From: Galerina marginata
Taxonomy: Eukaryota; Basidiomycota; Agaricomycetes; Agaricales; Galerinaceae
Direction of reading: 5' to 3'
NCBI GenBank assembly: GCA_023014335.1
Contig: JAECYW010000029.1
Span: 558,001-622,000, forward strand
DNA: 64,000 bases
Part shown: positions 1 to 10,484 of the stretch, piece by piece
Numbering within the stretch: position 1 is the first letter of the stretch
Layout of the letters: each line of letters begins with the position of its first letter
The notes under the pieces: generated by a model
What the model saw: only the letters and a program-made list of their open reading frames with translations
What the model was told of the DNA's origin: nothing
Databases searched by the model: none
Program-made: the position numbers and the translations under genes

Positions 1-1310
1 ATCGTACGTGAACGAAGAACGCGTCAACCTCGCCACACGGTCGAAACGTAACTTAAACCAAGCGGCAGCTAAACAACCCGACTGACAGTAACTCTCAATA
101 ATTAATACATCGCCGCTAAGGTCTGCCGAGGCTCGGGAGCGGGTTGAATCCGACTCCGTTAAGCTGACCGCGGTCAGGCAAGCGAGTGATGCGCTAGAAA
201 CCAAGCATACTTCAAGTTGAGTAATTTAGTCGTGGGATTGAGAAGACACCCAAGCATTATGCGTAATGCCATGTCGTGGTCTGACTTTACTTCGATTCTT
301 CTTTTTACGCAACTTCCCCAGAGACGATTAAATCGAAGCTGCGGGTTTATACATTTTCTCAAAGCCAGTCTTCTCGAACTTCCTCACCTCGTGTCTGCCT
401 TCGGCCCGATGTTCCCAGGACATCAGATTATGATACTTAGATAGGAACTATTAGGAAGATTAGATACCATCAGTGGCACTGCAGATGTGGGGCGCACGCG
501 CAAAGCTCACGCTAACCGAATCACTTTGTTTGGCACCTGCCATCGCGTACCTACTACCCTCTGTCTACCTATCCTTTCTAACTCTACGTGTGGTCCTAGC
601 CTTTGCCAGCCTCATCCACTATGGTATGCCTATTTGTCCTCCTCCACCAGACATCACTGCGGAACCATCGGATTATGACTCAGAAAGTTTAAAAATATTC
701 GGTTTCGTCTAATCATCCTTCGACAAAAAATGTAATAATATCTTCCGGGGACAGTAGGCTCGAATTTACACAACTCCTGTAGCCTATCTTTGCGCCCATC
801 AATTCCCTATATCTTATCAAAGATATGGCTGATTGTGAGTTGTGAGTATGGCGTTAAGCCGCATAAGCGTCCGGCATGCCCTGAAACGTTGTCGGTCGGA
901 ATTCGAAGGTAAGTCCACGGCTTGATGCGTTATGTATATCAGACCGCTTATCACGGGGGAAAAAGTGGATGGATGGGTGAACGGATGGACAGGTGAATGG
1001 ATGGATGGATGAAGAGAATAATTGGGATTTGGCGTAACGGAGCAACCCCAAATGGGCACCGCAGTACATGCGGCACGGAGTCGGTGTTATTCTGCTAAAA
1101 CTGTATCAGTTCTGGGGTCGACATTGCGTCTTATTGCGTTCACGCTTCATGACATTCTCCGAGTAATTAGGGACGGAATGAGGAGGTGCTTATCGAACAA
1201 GTAGCGATGTTTTAGATTCTAGATCGCTTCCAATCAAGGGCTATCGGGGATGGAATGCTATCGTTTACATCGTGAGCACCACGACAAGTGCGAGGACAGT
1301 AAAGTAAGAC
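1..1310 (+). repeat. Dispersed repeat R1, copy 1 (reaches window edge)
   Basis: This stretch matches the reverse complement of about 39045-40330 through several anchors: the AACAACCCGAC segment near 85, the GGGATTGAGAAGACACCC segment near 236, the CAACTTCCCCAGAGACGAT segment near 311, TGGCACTGCAG near 474 and the GAGGAGGTGC segment near 1180. Both copies hold a short-period run of the ATCCATTC type (near 970-1015 here). No intact gene is visible; a short open stretch near 473-712 is matched in the other copy but lacks family signatures. No TG...CA ends, primer-binding site or inverted termini were recognised, so the element class is unknown. The true left end may lie outside the window. Confidence 0.75.
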
Positions 1311-1577
1311 TCGCATTTATCATTATCAATATCAATCTTACCTGTGCAATTGAGCCGTACGCTTATAACCGAACATCAAACAAAGATGTTTCGGTTCCGA
1401 ATATGTATGGCTAAGCGAGATTTTCTGCCGTTGATCTATCGGATGGCTTGAGATATCGCAGTAATGGCAGGACATTGGAACATTGGGCATTGAGCATTCT
1501 GGATCAGCATTCATCAAATTCATTGTCAAGTTGGTAAATAAATAAAACGAAGTGAAAAATGATACTTCGGCCTGTCG

Positions 1578-1586
1578 CTTATTGGA
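1578..1586. repeat. 9-bp target-site duplication, left copy (CTTATTGGA)
   Basis: The nonamer CTTATTGGA directly precedes the left terminal inverted repeat and is repeated without mismatch immediately after the right one at 8250-8258. Nine base pairs is the usual duplication length for Mutator-like elements. The perfect match shows that the element ends are correctly placed. Confidence 0.95.
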
Positions 1587-1831
1587 GGATAATTCTATTT
1601 GGAAACCCGGTTAATTTGAGAAACCCCCAATATTTGATGTTTTCGTGTTCGGAAACCCGGTTGCTGGTATTTTGTGATGCCCGAATTTTCGGCCTTGGTC
1701 GCGGGCGGCATGCGGGGGATGACTGTATGCCGTTGTTTGGCAACGACCTTTGGTGAGCTGAGCTCGATTATTTGCCTCTAACGTTCTTCCAACTTCACCT
1801 TTGCCCACTACATGTTCGGTTTCCACTATCA
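1587..1831 (+). repeat. MULE left terminal inverted repeat
   Basis: Reads as the reverse complement of about 8020-8249. The match is essentially perfect over the first ~76 bp and then decays, remaining recognisable to the CCACTA near 1830. It contains two direct copies of GGAAACCCGGTT, at 1601-1612 and 1651-1662, spaced 50 bp apart; both are mirrored in the right repeat. These are good candidates for transposase binding sites (inference). Confidence 0.92.
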
Positions 1832-2306
1832 TCCATATATGAGAATAGTCTTGATACCTTGCATAACATATTCCTTTTCATATCTCATTTGCTTTTTCCA
1901 TGTTATTGGGTTTTTTTGGCTGGATGGCTTAACTGCTGGTTGGATGACGCAGGCACCATACCTTGGATACACGCCGCCCCTTTGCTTTTGCGAGCACTTT
2001 GACCACTGATATCTCAAGGGCTTTCATGTAGTCCTCAGTGAAAGAAATGCATATGTTATGGCTATCTCCCTTGCTGCGGAAATGGTGCTGCCTTTCAGAG
2101 GCCTTTGTTAAAAGGCAATGCCTAAATGCCTTCCATATGGTACACCTTCCAACTCCTGTTTCGGTGATAATATCGACTAGATAGCAACCTAAATTGGCTT
2201 CTGATATTGCAAAAAATGGCCTCGGACACAGTTAGGATTGATTTTCAAGTTGTACGAAGTCGTACGTTCTCCCGTCGTCTATCCTTTCCTCCCATATCTC
2301 TTCATC

Positions 2307-5300
2307 ATGGGGGTGTTTGAAGATTACTCAAATCCCAGTCCACAGGCAGCCTACTCTGCGTATTATTTTTCATCACTTAATTTCCAACAAACACTCGATG
2401 TTGAGCTTCCAGTCATTCTTTCACCTTCTCATATTTTGAAGTGGTCGTTTTCCCCGGATATCTCATCCAGCGGCACCAGCACAGTCATTATTCATGGCGA
2501 GGAAATACCGCATATTGACGATTTAGGGCCTATCCTCAAGGAATGGCGTGCTCAGTTCACTCTCGGAGCACGCTCAGTGAGCATGACTTTCGCCTTGGAC
2601 AGTCCGGACAAAAGCATGACCAAAATCTTTCATTTTTCAAAAGTAAGCCTTTTGGTTTTATATTTGACATAGTACTCATTTACATTTCTATAAGATACGG
2701 CTTTTCATCAACATAAATAATCATGCGAAGGCCTTCAAACGTGCTCAAGATCTTGCATGTCACTTCACAGAGAACAACCGTCTTTCCCCTGCGCTCCTTT
2801 CACGGTTTCTTCAACAAAAAATCACCGCTCCAATTTCTGGCTTCCGAATCACCGCATTTCCATTGGCAGAGCTCGGCTGCCTTTTGCATGAAGAGTGGTT
2901 AGAGGAGGACCTCGCAAATGCTCTTCTGGAGCTCCTCTATTTTCGACTTGCGGCCCAGTCCACAACTGGAACTTGTCCATTCCTTATCCTTCCGACTTTG
3001 TTTTTAACTCAAGCACGAACACTATTTCAGCAAGAACCTCGTGAATTCAGCTCGAACTTGCTCAATTTACGTGACCGCATTCGGAGCGGTAATGTCAAAG
3101 GCATTTCCGCACTTTTATGTGACGCGAATCATTATTCTGCCTACCACCTGCAAGGCCGTGACCTTCAACATGGGGATTCCCTCCATCTACCCCCCGCACC
3201 GGATGTCTTGCCTGTTTTACAATGGCTTGTCAAGGATGCCAATGCCCAGCAGTTGCTTAAGCTTTATCCGTTAAAGCTGGTTACAGGAAAAATGGAGCTT
3301 CAAAGGCCCGATTCAGGCAGCTGTGGCGTGGCAAGTATCAATTTTATCGAGCGAGGCGTTGACTATCTCCGCCCACTATGGTCCGACATCCTCTCTCCGC
3401 TTTTTCGTCAAAAAGCTCTACAAGACCTGGTGATATATCATTTAACCTCAGAAGCAGCTAGTTTAATTGTGGTACGTTGTCATCATATTCATGCAGCGGT
3501 GATTAAAGTACTAACTTCAAGTCATGTGTAGGAGCCCGAAAAATGGGTCCGACGCCTGCATGACCCTCACACTAATCTCTGTAATGAGAGTGGAATTTAT
3601 CAATACGATGATTTTAATCTTTATTCACCTACGGTACCTACTAGTTTTTTTTTGCGTGACATTAAAAGAACTAACTCCGAATCAGGATCAGCATCCAATC
3701 CACTCATTTATGAAATTGATTGAAGCTCAAGTCTCGCATCCCCTCTCTTCGTTACCACCTGGTAAACTTGAATATGATACGACGGATTATCAGAACATAG
3801 AAGATACGCCCGAATCATTGACAGTAAATATGTTATCACTGGTATGACAATACATTCTAATGAATACATAGCTTTTACCATCTGCAACCATCTCCCTCGA
3901 TGACCTACCTTCATTCACGCTCACCAAGCTGGAGTCTCTTCCTCCGTCAACCCCAAAACATACAGCCCAGATGCTTGACTTGACGTTGGAAAGTCCATTC
4001 TCATTGGACTCCAGTCCTTTGTATAGCCGTAAACGGGCTTTATCGTCGCCCGCCTCGTCGGTTTCAACTCCTCGAATGGTGAAGTCACGCCAGTCAACGA
4101 GAAATCAAGATTTCATTGATCTAACTCTATCGAGTCCACTCCGCCCATTGAAAAGCGATGTTCTGTCCCATGATAAGCAGCCGGTGGCGAAGCGAATGAA
4201 GGTTGAAGCCAAACCTGAAATCCATGACCTCACATTATCAAGCCCAGCTCCTGCTCCGAGTCACTCAAACAAAGTAAAGCAAGAGTCTCGCAGTGCAAAG
4301 CGGCTGAAGGTCTACGATCTTAGTATGCTCTCGAGCCCTTCCCATCCACCTGCCGATACTCGCTCATCTGGTCAAGTTAAGCAAGAGCCTTGCATTGCAA
4401 AGGAGGAACCCAATACTGGTACAGCAGCTGCCACCTCATCTCCCGACCGCGTTGAACTTGGGACTGAGTACGCAACCTTGGCTGAGGCGCAAGCAGCAGT
4501 TTACGGTTCCGAAGCAGATTTGGGTCACGTTTGGAGAATGGGTCAGTCAAAGAAGGAGAACGGAATTGTTATCAAGTACACCCTGCGCTGCAACCACTAT
4601 TACCACCCAATCGCATCACACTCTCTCAAGGTAGACCCTGCTGACCAGCGACAAGGCAAGAGTGTACGCACAAACTGTCCAGCTCATGTCAATGTACGAA
4701 GAACCTCATCCGGCAATTGGCGCATTACACTTACGGCCTACGAGCACAACCACCCGCCCGAAATTCCTCGCGGTGGTACTATCCGACGCAAGCCGACTGA
4801 AGCTCAACGTGAAGTGGTTGCGAAATTTGCGAATGCTGGCAATTTCTCACGAGATCAACTCAAACGGATTCTACAAAACCGTTTCCCCGACCATGAACTT
4901 GAACCACGCCAGATTTCAAACCTCCTCAATGAGGCTCGTCGAGAGGCACGCGATGCTGTTGAAGCCCTTGGCGGCGATGTAAATGCCATCTTAGCAAGCC
5001 TGCGGGAGAAGAGCTCAAAGGAACATGGATGGAAATACGACATCCAACTGGACGAGAACCAAACAGTAGTTGGTCTATGGTGGCAGTCTCCTGAGCAGGG
5101 AGAACTTCTGCGTCGATTCTCCGACATTCTTATCAACGACAATTCCTACAATCGCAATCAGTATGGCTACCCTTTAGACATCGGAATTATTATCGACGAC
5201 TTTGGCAAATCTCGCAATGTTTGGTATTCCTTCCATAAACGAGAAACAGTCGAAATGCAATCCTGGGTCTTTAAGCTTCATCTCGAACATGCTGGGAGGC

Positions 5301-7143
5301 CGCCTGAAGTTTTAGCCTCGGACCGCCATCCCTCCATCATTGAATCTGCCAAGGATACCATGCCTCTTACCCTCCACGTCTTCTGTCTTCATCACCTCAG
5401 TGGCAATGTTGAGCTCCGTCTCCGCCCACGTCTTGGTGTTGAATGGCAAAATTTCAACAATGATTTCTGGGCAACATATCGGGCAGTCTCACCTGAAGAA
5501 TTTGACCGTCTCTGGCAAGCCCTTATCACTCGTTATCCAAGTACTCGGGATTACCTTCAAGAGGAGCTTTACTCTTGTCGCCAACAATGGGCATGGGCAT
5601 GGATCAGTCATGTGTTTACAGCTGGAGTCCGAACGAATGGCCGAGTGGAGTCGGAGAACCGTGTCAACAAGGCAATTGGGGGGCCCAAAAAAACACTACT
5701 TATGGTATTTGATGGCCTGAACGAGCGTACCAATGATCAGAGCAGAGATGAGAAAATTAGAATGCGTGAGGTAATTCATCAGTTTTCTATCTCTGAGTCT
5801 TTTAATGATTTTTTTTTAATAGCTCTCACGTCGCCACCACACCACAAACCTCGAATCCCTTTTTGCTCGGCCACTTGCTATTATTCGGAAACATGCCGGC
5901 CCCTTTGCGCTACATACGTGCTACAAGCAAATGCAGGAGAGCCTGTTTTATAATACCGAGGTAGTTCAACGTCCTCCGGGCCTTCGAAAATGGGTAAGTT
6001 TGTTTCTACTAATCTTTCACTTGAAAGATCAATCACTAAATTTTGTATTGTAATTACTACCAGAATGACTGGCTTGTTCCAAAGTCCGAAACTGAAGATT
6101 CTTTTACCTGGACTGGGAACGAAGAAACAGTATGTCAAATTGAGGTTGCAGCTGTTATATACTGACTTTGGTGATCAGCGCATGATAAATGAATTTGCGA
6201 ATGATACTGCCCGCATATCCAAACGATGGATGCATCGATTGGTTGTTAGCCAAGGCCTTCGCATCGACCATGTTCTTCGCATTGTCCACAAGTCGTCAAA
6301 TGCATTCCATTATCTGTTGATCCTTCATGATATGCGCTTCATGTGCGATTGCTGCATGAACAACAATATCGGGGTTCCATGCCGACATTATTTTCAAGCA
6401 TGGACAACTGTCAAAGGTCTTCCATTTCACCTTGCTTTAATCCGCCCAAGGTATTATCGATAGAGTCTTATACATAAGAAACTTGTTGATCACATTTTTA
6501 GGTGGTATCAAGACCCGTCTCTAGATCTTACAAGTATACCTGCCGTTACTCAATCACATGAAGTACAGGCACGATCGCTAAAATTAAGCAAAGAGACTCT
6601 CAACTCTTGTGCCGTTTCTAATCCACTTGATCGCCGCATTGGCCAGACCCCAGCACCCACAACACAGACAATTGGAGCTCGTCAAGTCTATCACACTGTC
6701 CAGACTGCAATCCGCCCATATCTTGCTGGAATTCAAACAGAAGAGCAGGTTAACATGTTCATAAGCCGCATTGCAGCCCTCGAGTACGTTCTGCAGTGGT
6801 TTTGTGCATCGCTAATTGTTACTAATTATTCTTTTTTTCCAGAGAAGAAGACTTTCAACGTGCAAGGCAGCGTACTATTCACGATCCTCCGGTTTTGAAG
6901 AATAAAGGTCGCCCGCGCACTTCACGATTTACAGGAGCACTCGAGGGCAAGCCTCGTGGAGGTGGTCCCAGCACGCGATCTCTTGTTCCGACTAAACGTC
7001 CATTGCCAGACATTTCTGAGGAGGAGGATGACGAAGTAGTGGTAGCTTCCCAGCACAAGAAGGCTCGTCTCTATCACTGTGGATTGTGTCGCGAGGCGGG
7101 TCATAATCGTTCTCGATGCCCACTGGCACAAAAGGATTTGTAG
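2307..7143 (+). CDS. Ulp1-like protease / MULE transposase fusion protein (about 1447 aa, 10 exons)
   Basis: Predicted exons: 2307-2642, 2695-3471, 3532-3633, 3686-3823, 3872-5770, 5823-5993, 6064-6129, 6179-6450, 6502-6783 and 6843-7143. Together they read 1447 codons plus a stop. ATG 2307 is the first in-frame ATG. Residues ~250-330 carry a C48/Ulp1 pattern: His258, Asp273 (HGDSL), Gln315 and Cys322 in DSGSCG. Residues ~485-625 are a disordered linker with SUMO-type motifs. Then follow a FAR1/WRKY-GCM1-like zinc finger (Cys691, Cys720, His743, His745) and the MULE catalytic core (Asp874 in LINDNSYN, Asp935 in LASDRH, FCLHH, and Glu1044 in GRVESEN). A SWIM finger (CDC...CRH, ~1219-1233) and a terminal C-x2-C-x4-H-x4-C knuckle (1427-1440) close the protein. 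It should cut and rejoin the element ends in the nucleus. Whether the protease is active, and on what substrate, is not shown by the sequence. Two separate genes remain possible if the short introns near 3634 and 3824 are wrong. Confidence 0.88.
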
Positions 7144-7360
7144 ATTTATAGCCCTCGTAATCCCTATTAATTATTGTACTGGACTACTAGTTTTTGGATA
7201 CTTTCCTTGAATTAATGTCTATGATTACCAGCTGCTTTGCTGTCGTTGGATGAACAGTTGATTTTGTGCATATCCATAATATTAATCTCTAAGTAATTGC
7301 TAAAATACAAGGAGAAGCAGGCAGCAGAACACGAAAGGCTGTTGAGAGGATACAGCGACC

Positions 7361-7621
7361 TTATTGAACAGAGGTCAGAACACAGAGACAAACAGCGTCG
7401 TTTGTCCTGTATCCTTCTCTAACGAAGTGCAGCCCAGGTGCGACCATAAGTACCAGTGCGGCAACAGTCACGCTGGTGAGCTTGCCTTTCCGCCGACATC
7501 TTCCGGGTAGCCATGCCTCCCACATGCCTCCCTCATAATCCACCCGCTTGTCGTTGCCTTGAACGGTGACCGCTGAGGCAGGCGAGTAGCGGTGTCTCGT
7601 CCCAGCCTGCTTTGATGCCAT
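7361..7621 (-). CDS. Possible small ORF in the MULE right arm (86 aa, hypothetical)
   Basis: An ATG-initiated frame of 86 codons lies antisense in the stretch between the transposase gene and the right inverted repeat. It has one hydrophobic segment (roughly residues 48-66, LTSVTVAALVLMVAPG) after a basic KRK-type stretch, as in a single-pass membrane protein. No family was recognised and overlapping frames of similar length exist, so it may be chance. It is listed because its position inside an intact transposon would make it cargo if real. Confidence 0.2.
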   Translation of the reverse strand: MASKQAGTRHRYSPASAVTVQGNDKRVDYEGGMWEAWLPGRCRRKGKLTSVTVAALVLMVAPGLHFVREGYRTNDAVCLCVLTSVQ

Positions 7622-8019
7622 GTTCGCATCGGGGGAGGTGGTAGGTTCGACGACGACTCGACGAGCATCGAGCTCCAGCAGCAGCCACGGAGTACACGTG
7701 CGGCTGCATCTGCATTACCACATCCTGGCGACACCTGCTGCTGGTGTTGGTGCCGCTCAGGCTGCTCGTCCTCGTCGCACATGCAGGCAGCACTGCTGCT
7801 GCTTGTTTGCAGGTATCAGCATCGAGGTTGAGGCCCGAGACAGTGCGATGGGGGCAATGGCAAGGCGCCGGTGGTTGGAGGAGGAGTGGTTGGGTGGGTC
7901 AGCCTGGGGTCGATGAATCAGCAAAGGGTAGGAGGCACAGACTGGTTTTGCAACGTACCGGCAGGATCTCCTTTACAAATTCGCATTCTGGAACCTAGTT
8001 AAAAATGTAGATTAGTAGT

Positions 8020-8249
8020 GGAACCGATCGTGTAGTGGGTGGAGGTGAAGTTGGAAGACGTCGACGGTCGAACTGAGCTCAGAAAAGGTTATTGCCAAAC
8101 AACGGCATACAGTCCTCACCCGCATGTCCGCCCGCGACCAAGGCCGAAGATTCGGGCATCACAAAATACCAACAACCGGGTTTCCGAACACGAAAACATC
8201 AAATATTGGGGGTTTCTCAAATTAACCGGGTTTCCAAATAGAATTATCC
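8020..8249 (-). repeat. MULE right terminal inverted repeat
   Basis: Inverted partner of 1587-1831. It ends GAATTATCC at 8249, followed at once by the second CTTATTGGA. The mirrored AACCGGGTTTCC motifs lie near 8175 and 8224. Small substitutions and indels appear only in the inner two thirds. Confidence 0.92.
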
Positions 8250-8258
8250 CTTATTGGA
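8250..8258. repeat. 9-bp target-site duplication, right copy (CTTATTGGA)
   Basis: Exact repeat of 1578-1586 on the other side of the element. Confidence 0.95.
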
Positions 8259-8682
8259 GCTGCATTCCGGGAGACGATATCATAAATCATAGCCAACCGA
8301 AATCGCATAATCTAAGTTTCAGCTTCGATATCTCTGCCTCAAATGATGCTGATTGATTTCGGGGCTTGAAAACGCTCGGAACGCGTCGTTTCGGCAAACA
8401 GATCCGAGGTTGCTCCGGGCCTCCGGCGGAGGTAATGTGCTAAACACATGATCTTGACAAAGGTCGAACTCCAGCCTACTGTCGCTGCTCGAGCTCGAGG
8501 TCAGTCGTCTACGAAGGCAGGTTCTCCAGTAAGTTCATGCGCTGACAATTCCACCAGATTATCATCCTGTGGAAACCACCAGTCGTGGAATCCGTCTTAA
8601 CCAACAACCATCGTTATCCGTATAATAGTAAATTGTACTAGCATTTCTATAGCGCCAATCTACATCTATTTATTCTATTCCC
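8259..8682. other. Intergenic, no gene seen
   Basis: Lies between the MULE and the 3' end of the esterase gene, which reads towards it. No ORF, repeat or RNA gene was recognised. It probably holds the esterase 3' untranslated region and terminator. Confidence 0.5.
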
Positions 8683-9956
8683 CTACGAAAAGACATGCGC
8701 AATCCACTTGGTCACCGCATCTGTGCTGGGGCCCGGAGGATCATAGGTGGCGAACTCAGCTAAGATCTCGTTATGACACGCCTCGTCCTGCACGAATATC
8801 TCAACCTTGTCCTCCGACCCCATTCCCTTCCGCATCTTCTCACCAGCGGATAAGATGTCGTCCAACATGCACTCGCCGGTCGCAGTAGTGATTAGGACAT
8901 TGCTGACGACCTTATCGAGGCCGATCCACCACTCAGCAGGAGCTTCAGCGGGCTCGAACCAGTTGCCGTCGTTACTTTCACCCCGAGATTCTTTAAGCAA
9001 ATCACCCCACACGATAAGTGCGGGGGTGGGCATAAGGTCTGTCTCAGCGTTGGCGGTAAAGGAGGGTGCAGCATCGGAGAACGTTAACCAGGGAGATAGC
9101 ATTGCGGCTCCAGCCAGCGGTGAAGAGAGTTTCGGGACAGGGTTGGCGCCGGGATGGGGATGTAGGATGTGACCGAGCAAAAAAGCGACCTGATGGCCTC
9201 CAACTGAGTCGCCGGCGAGGATGATGTTTGAGGGGTGAACCCCTTGATTGATGAGATGCGTAAAGGCAGCTACAACCTGTCGAAGTTGCTGTGGCCAGGG
9301 GGCAAAGTTTACGAGACCTGAAGAAGAGTAATTGAGAATATGTCAACTTCGACACGAAGTTGAATGTACTGACTATATTGAACGAACGCGATACTGAAAT
9401 CGATATCATAACTTTTCCGCATCTTCGTGCGCCAATAGTCAACCATGTCGAAGTGCGCATCGACAGCAGGCATAACGTAGCCTCCACCTAATTAGATCGT
9501 GAATTCAAGACTGAACGTGAAAGTGAACTTAATTCTCAACTAACCATGGAAGAACAGCATAACCAGGTTCGAAGATTTGGGCCCAATCCAGTGAATAGAT
9601 GCTCCTTCGCCAACGTCTTCATGGATGATCTCCAACTTTTCTTTGTGGCGTTTTATGAACTTCTCATACGTGACATCGACGCTGGGTAATACCCATTGCA
9701 TTTGACGAAGGGTACTGTTGGGGCACATAGTCTGGACAAAGGTGCGCCATAGCGTGCGCCTGAAGGTGAAGTTCGATCTGCTGAAAGGATAGAGCAATAT
9801 GTCGAGTAGAAGTTTGAGACCTGAATTCTCCCAGTAAGAATGAAGACTCAGATGGATCCTGAAGCTATGCTCACCGAGAAAGAGAAAGCGCGCAGGCACA
9901 GGGAGAAGTTCTACGAGGGTGATGTCGCCATACGTATTCGACTTCGAGGAGCTCAT
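8683..9956 (-). CDS. Alpha/beta hydrolase, hormone-sensitive-lipase type (386 aa, 3 exons)
   Basis: Exons on the minus strand are 9956-9545, 9487-9374 and 9317-8683, totalling 387 codons with stop. The oxyanion-hole motif HGGGY is split by intron 1 (VMLFFHG | GGYVMPAVDAH). The nucleophile elbow is GDSVGG in the third exon. The likely acid is in GECMLDD and the catalytic His in EACHNEIL near the C terminus. This order defines Abhydrolase_3/HSL esterases, which hydrolyse carboxylic esters; fungal relatives are often annotated as lipases or steryl-acetate hydrolases. A basic, hydrophobic N-terminal region precedes the core. The start used is the Met of MSSSKSNTYG; an in-frame upstream ATG at 10028 would add 24 residues. 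It is divergently arranged with the FAD monooxygenase. The physiological substrate is unknown. Confidence 0.9.
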
Positions 9957-10484
9957 GTTGGTGGGGGCGGGGGATGCAGTGGTCCTAGCGGAGGTTATCT
10001 CACCCGGCATCCACGTTAAACGGTGCAAAGACGGTCACACATCACGAAGAAATTGGTCTGGAGTTTCGTATCGGTGTAACAGCGTCGCTAGGAACACGCT
10101 CCGGGATGTGACGACAGCATTTCTGCAACCTGTTTTTAGACACCGACAACTCAGTGATTGTGATCGGAAACTAGCGATCACTACGGCTGAAGGACAATGT
10201 GCCTGAATCTGAGAAAACAATCGTGTTGAATCGGTGACAGGATCACCGATTTACAGTGTGCCGAAAACTTCACACACATGTAAACAGGAATTTAGTCCCT
10301 AGAATAGCCTAGAATCGGTACGTGGAAGTAAATTTTCACCAGAGACGAACAAACTCCGATCGTTTATGTATAGCTTTGCGGAGTTTCGCGATGACGGAAG
10401 CAGACCGACGGTTATACCTCACATCCATTCGTCCAACGACAACGACCATCACCTTTCGAACAAGTCAACTTCCATTCCTTTACT
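9957..10484. promoter_or_regulatory. Divergent promoter region between esterase and FAD monooxygenase
   Basis: The two genes start about 530 bp apart and read away from each other, so this interval must hold both promoters. A short pyrimidine-rich tract with CCATTCCTTTACT precedes ATG 10485. No binding site was recognised with confidence. Shared regulation is an inference from spacing alone. Confidence 0.5.

Larger units (their letters stand above)
1587..8249 (+). mobile_element. Complete Mutator-like DNA transposon (MULE), 6663 bp
   Basis: The element is bounded by inverted repeats of about 230-245 bp that begin GGATAATTCTATTTGG at each end, and by a perfect 9-bp duplication of the target. 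The outermost ~76 bp of the two repeats appear identical. Inside lies one spliced gene (2307-7143) for a Ulp1-protease/MULE-transposase fusion with no internal stop across ten exons. Noncoding arms of about 475 bp (left, between repeat and gene) and 880 bp (right) complete it. Intact ends, an undamaged target duplication and an open reading frame together suggest recent, possibly autonomous movement. The combination of transposase and Ulp1-like protease is known from some plant MULEs (the KAONASHI type). Confidence 0.93.

Noticed and set aside
2307..7143. Separate protease and transposase genes within the MULE
   Set aside because: Exons 3-5 join in frame through introns with normal splice signals and branch-like CTAAC/CTAAT motifs, and no promoter-like gap lies between them. 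Kept as an alternative only.
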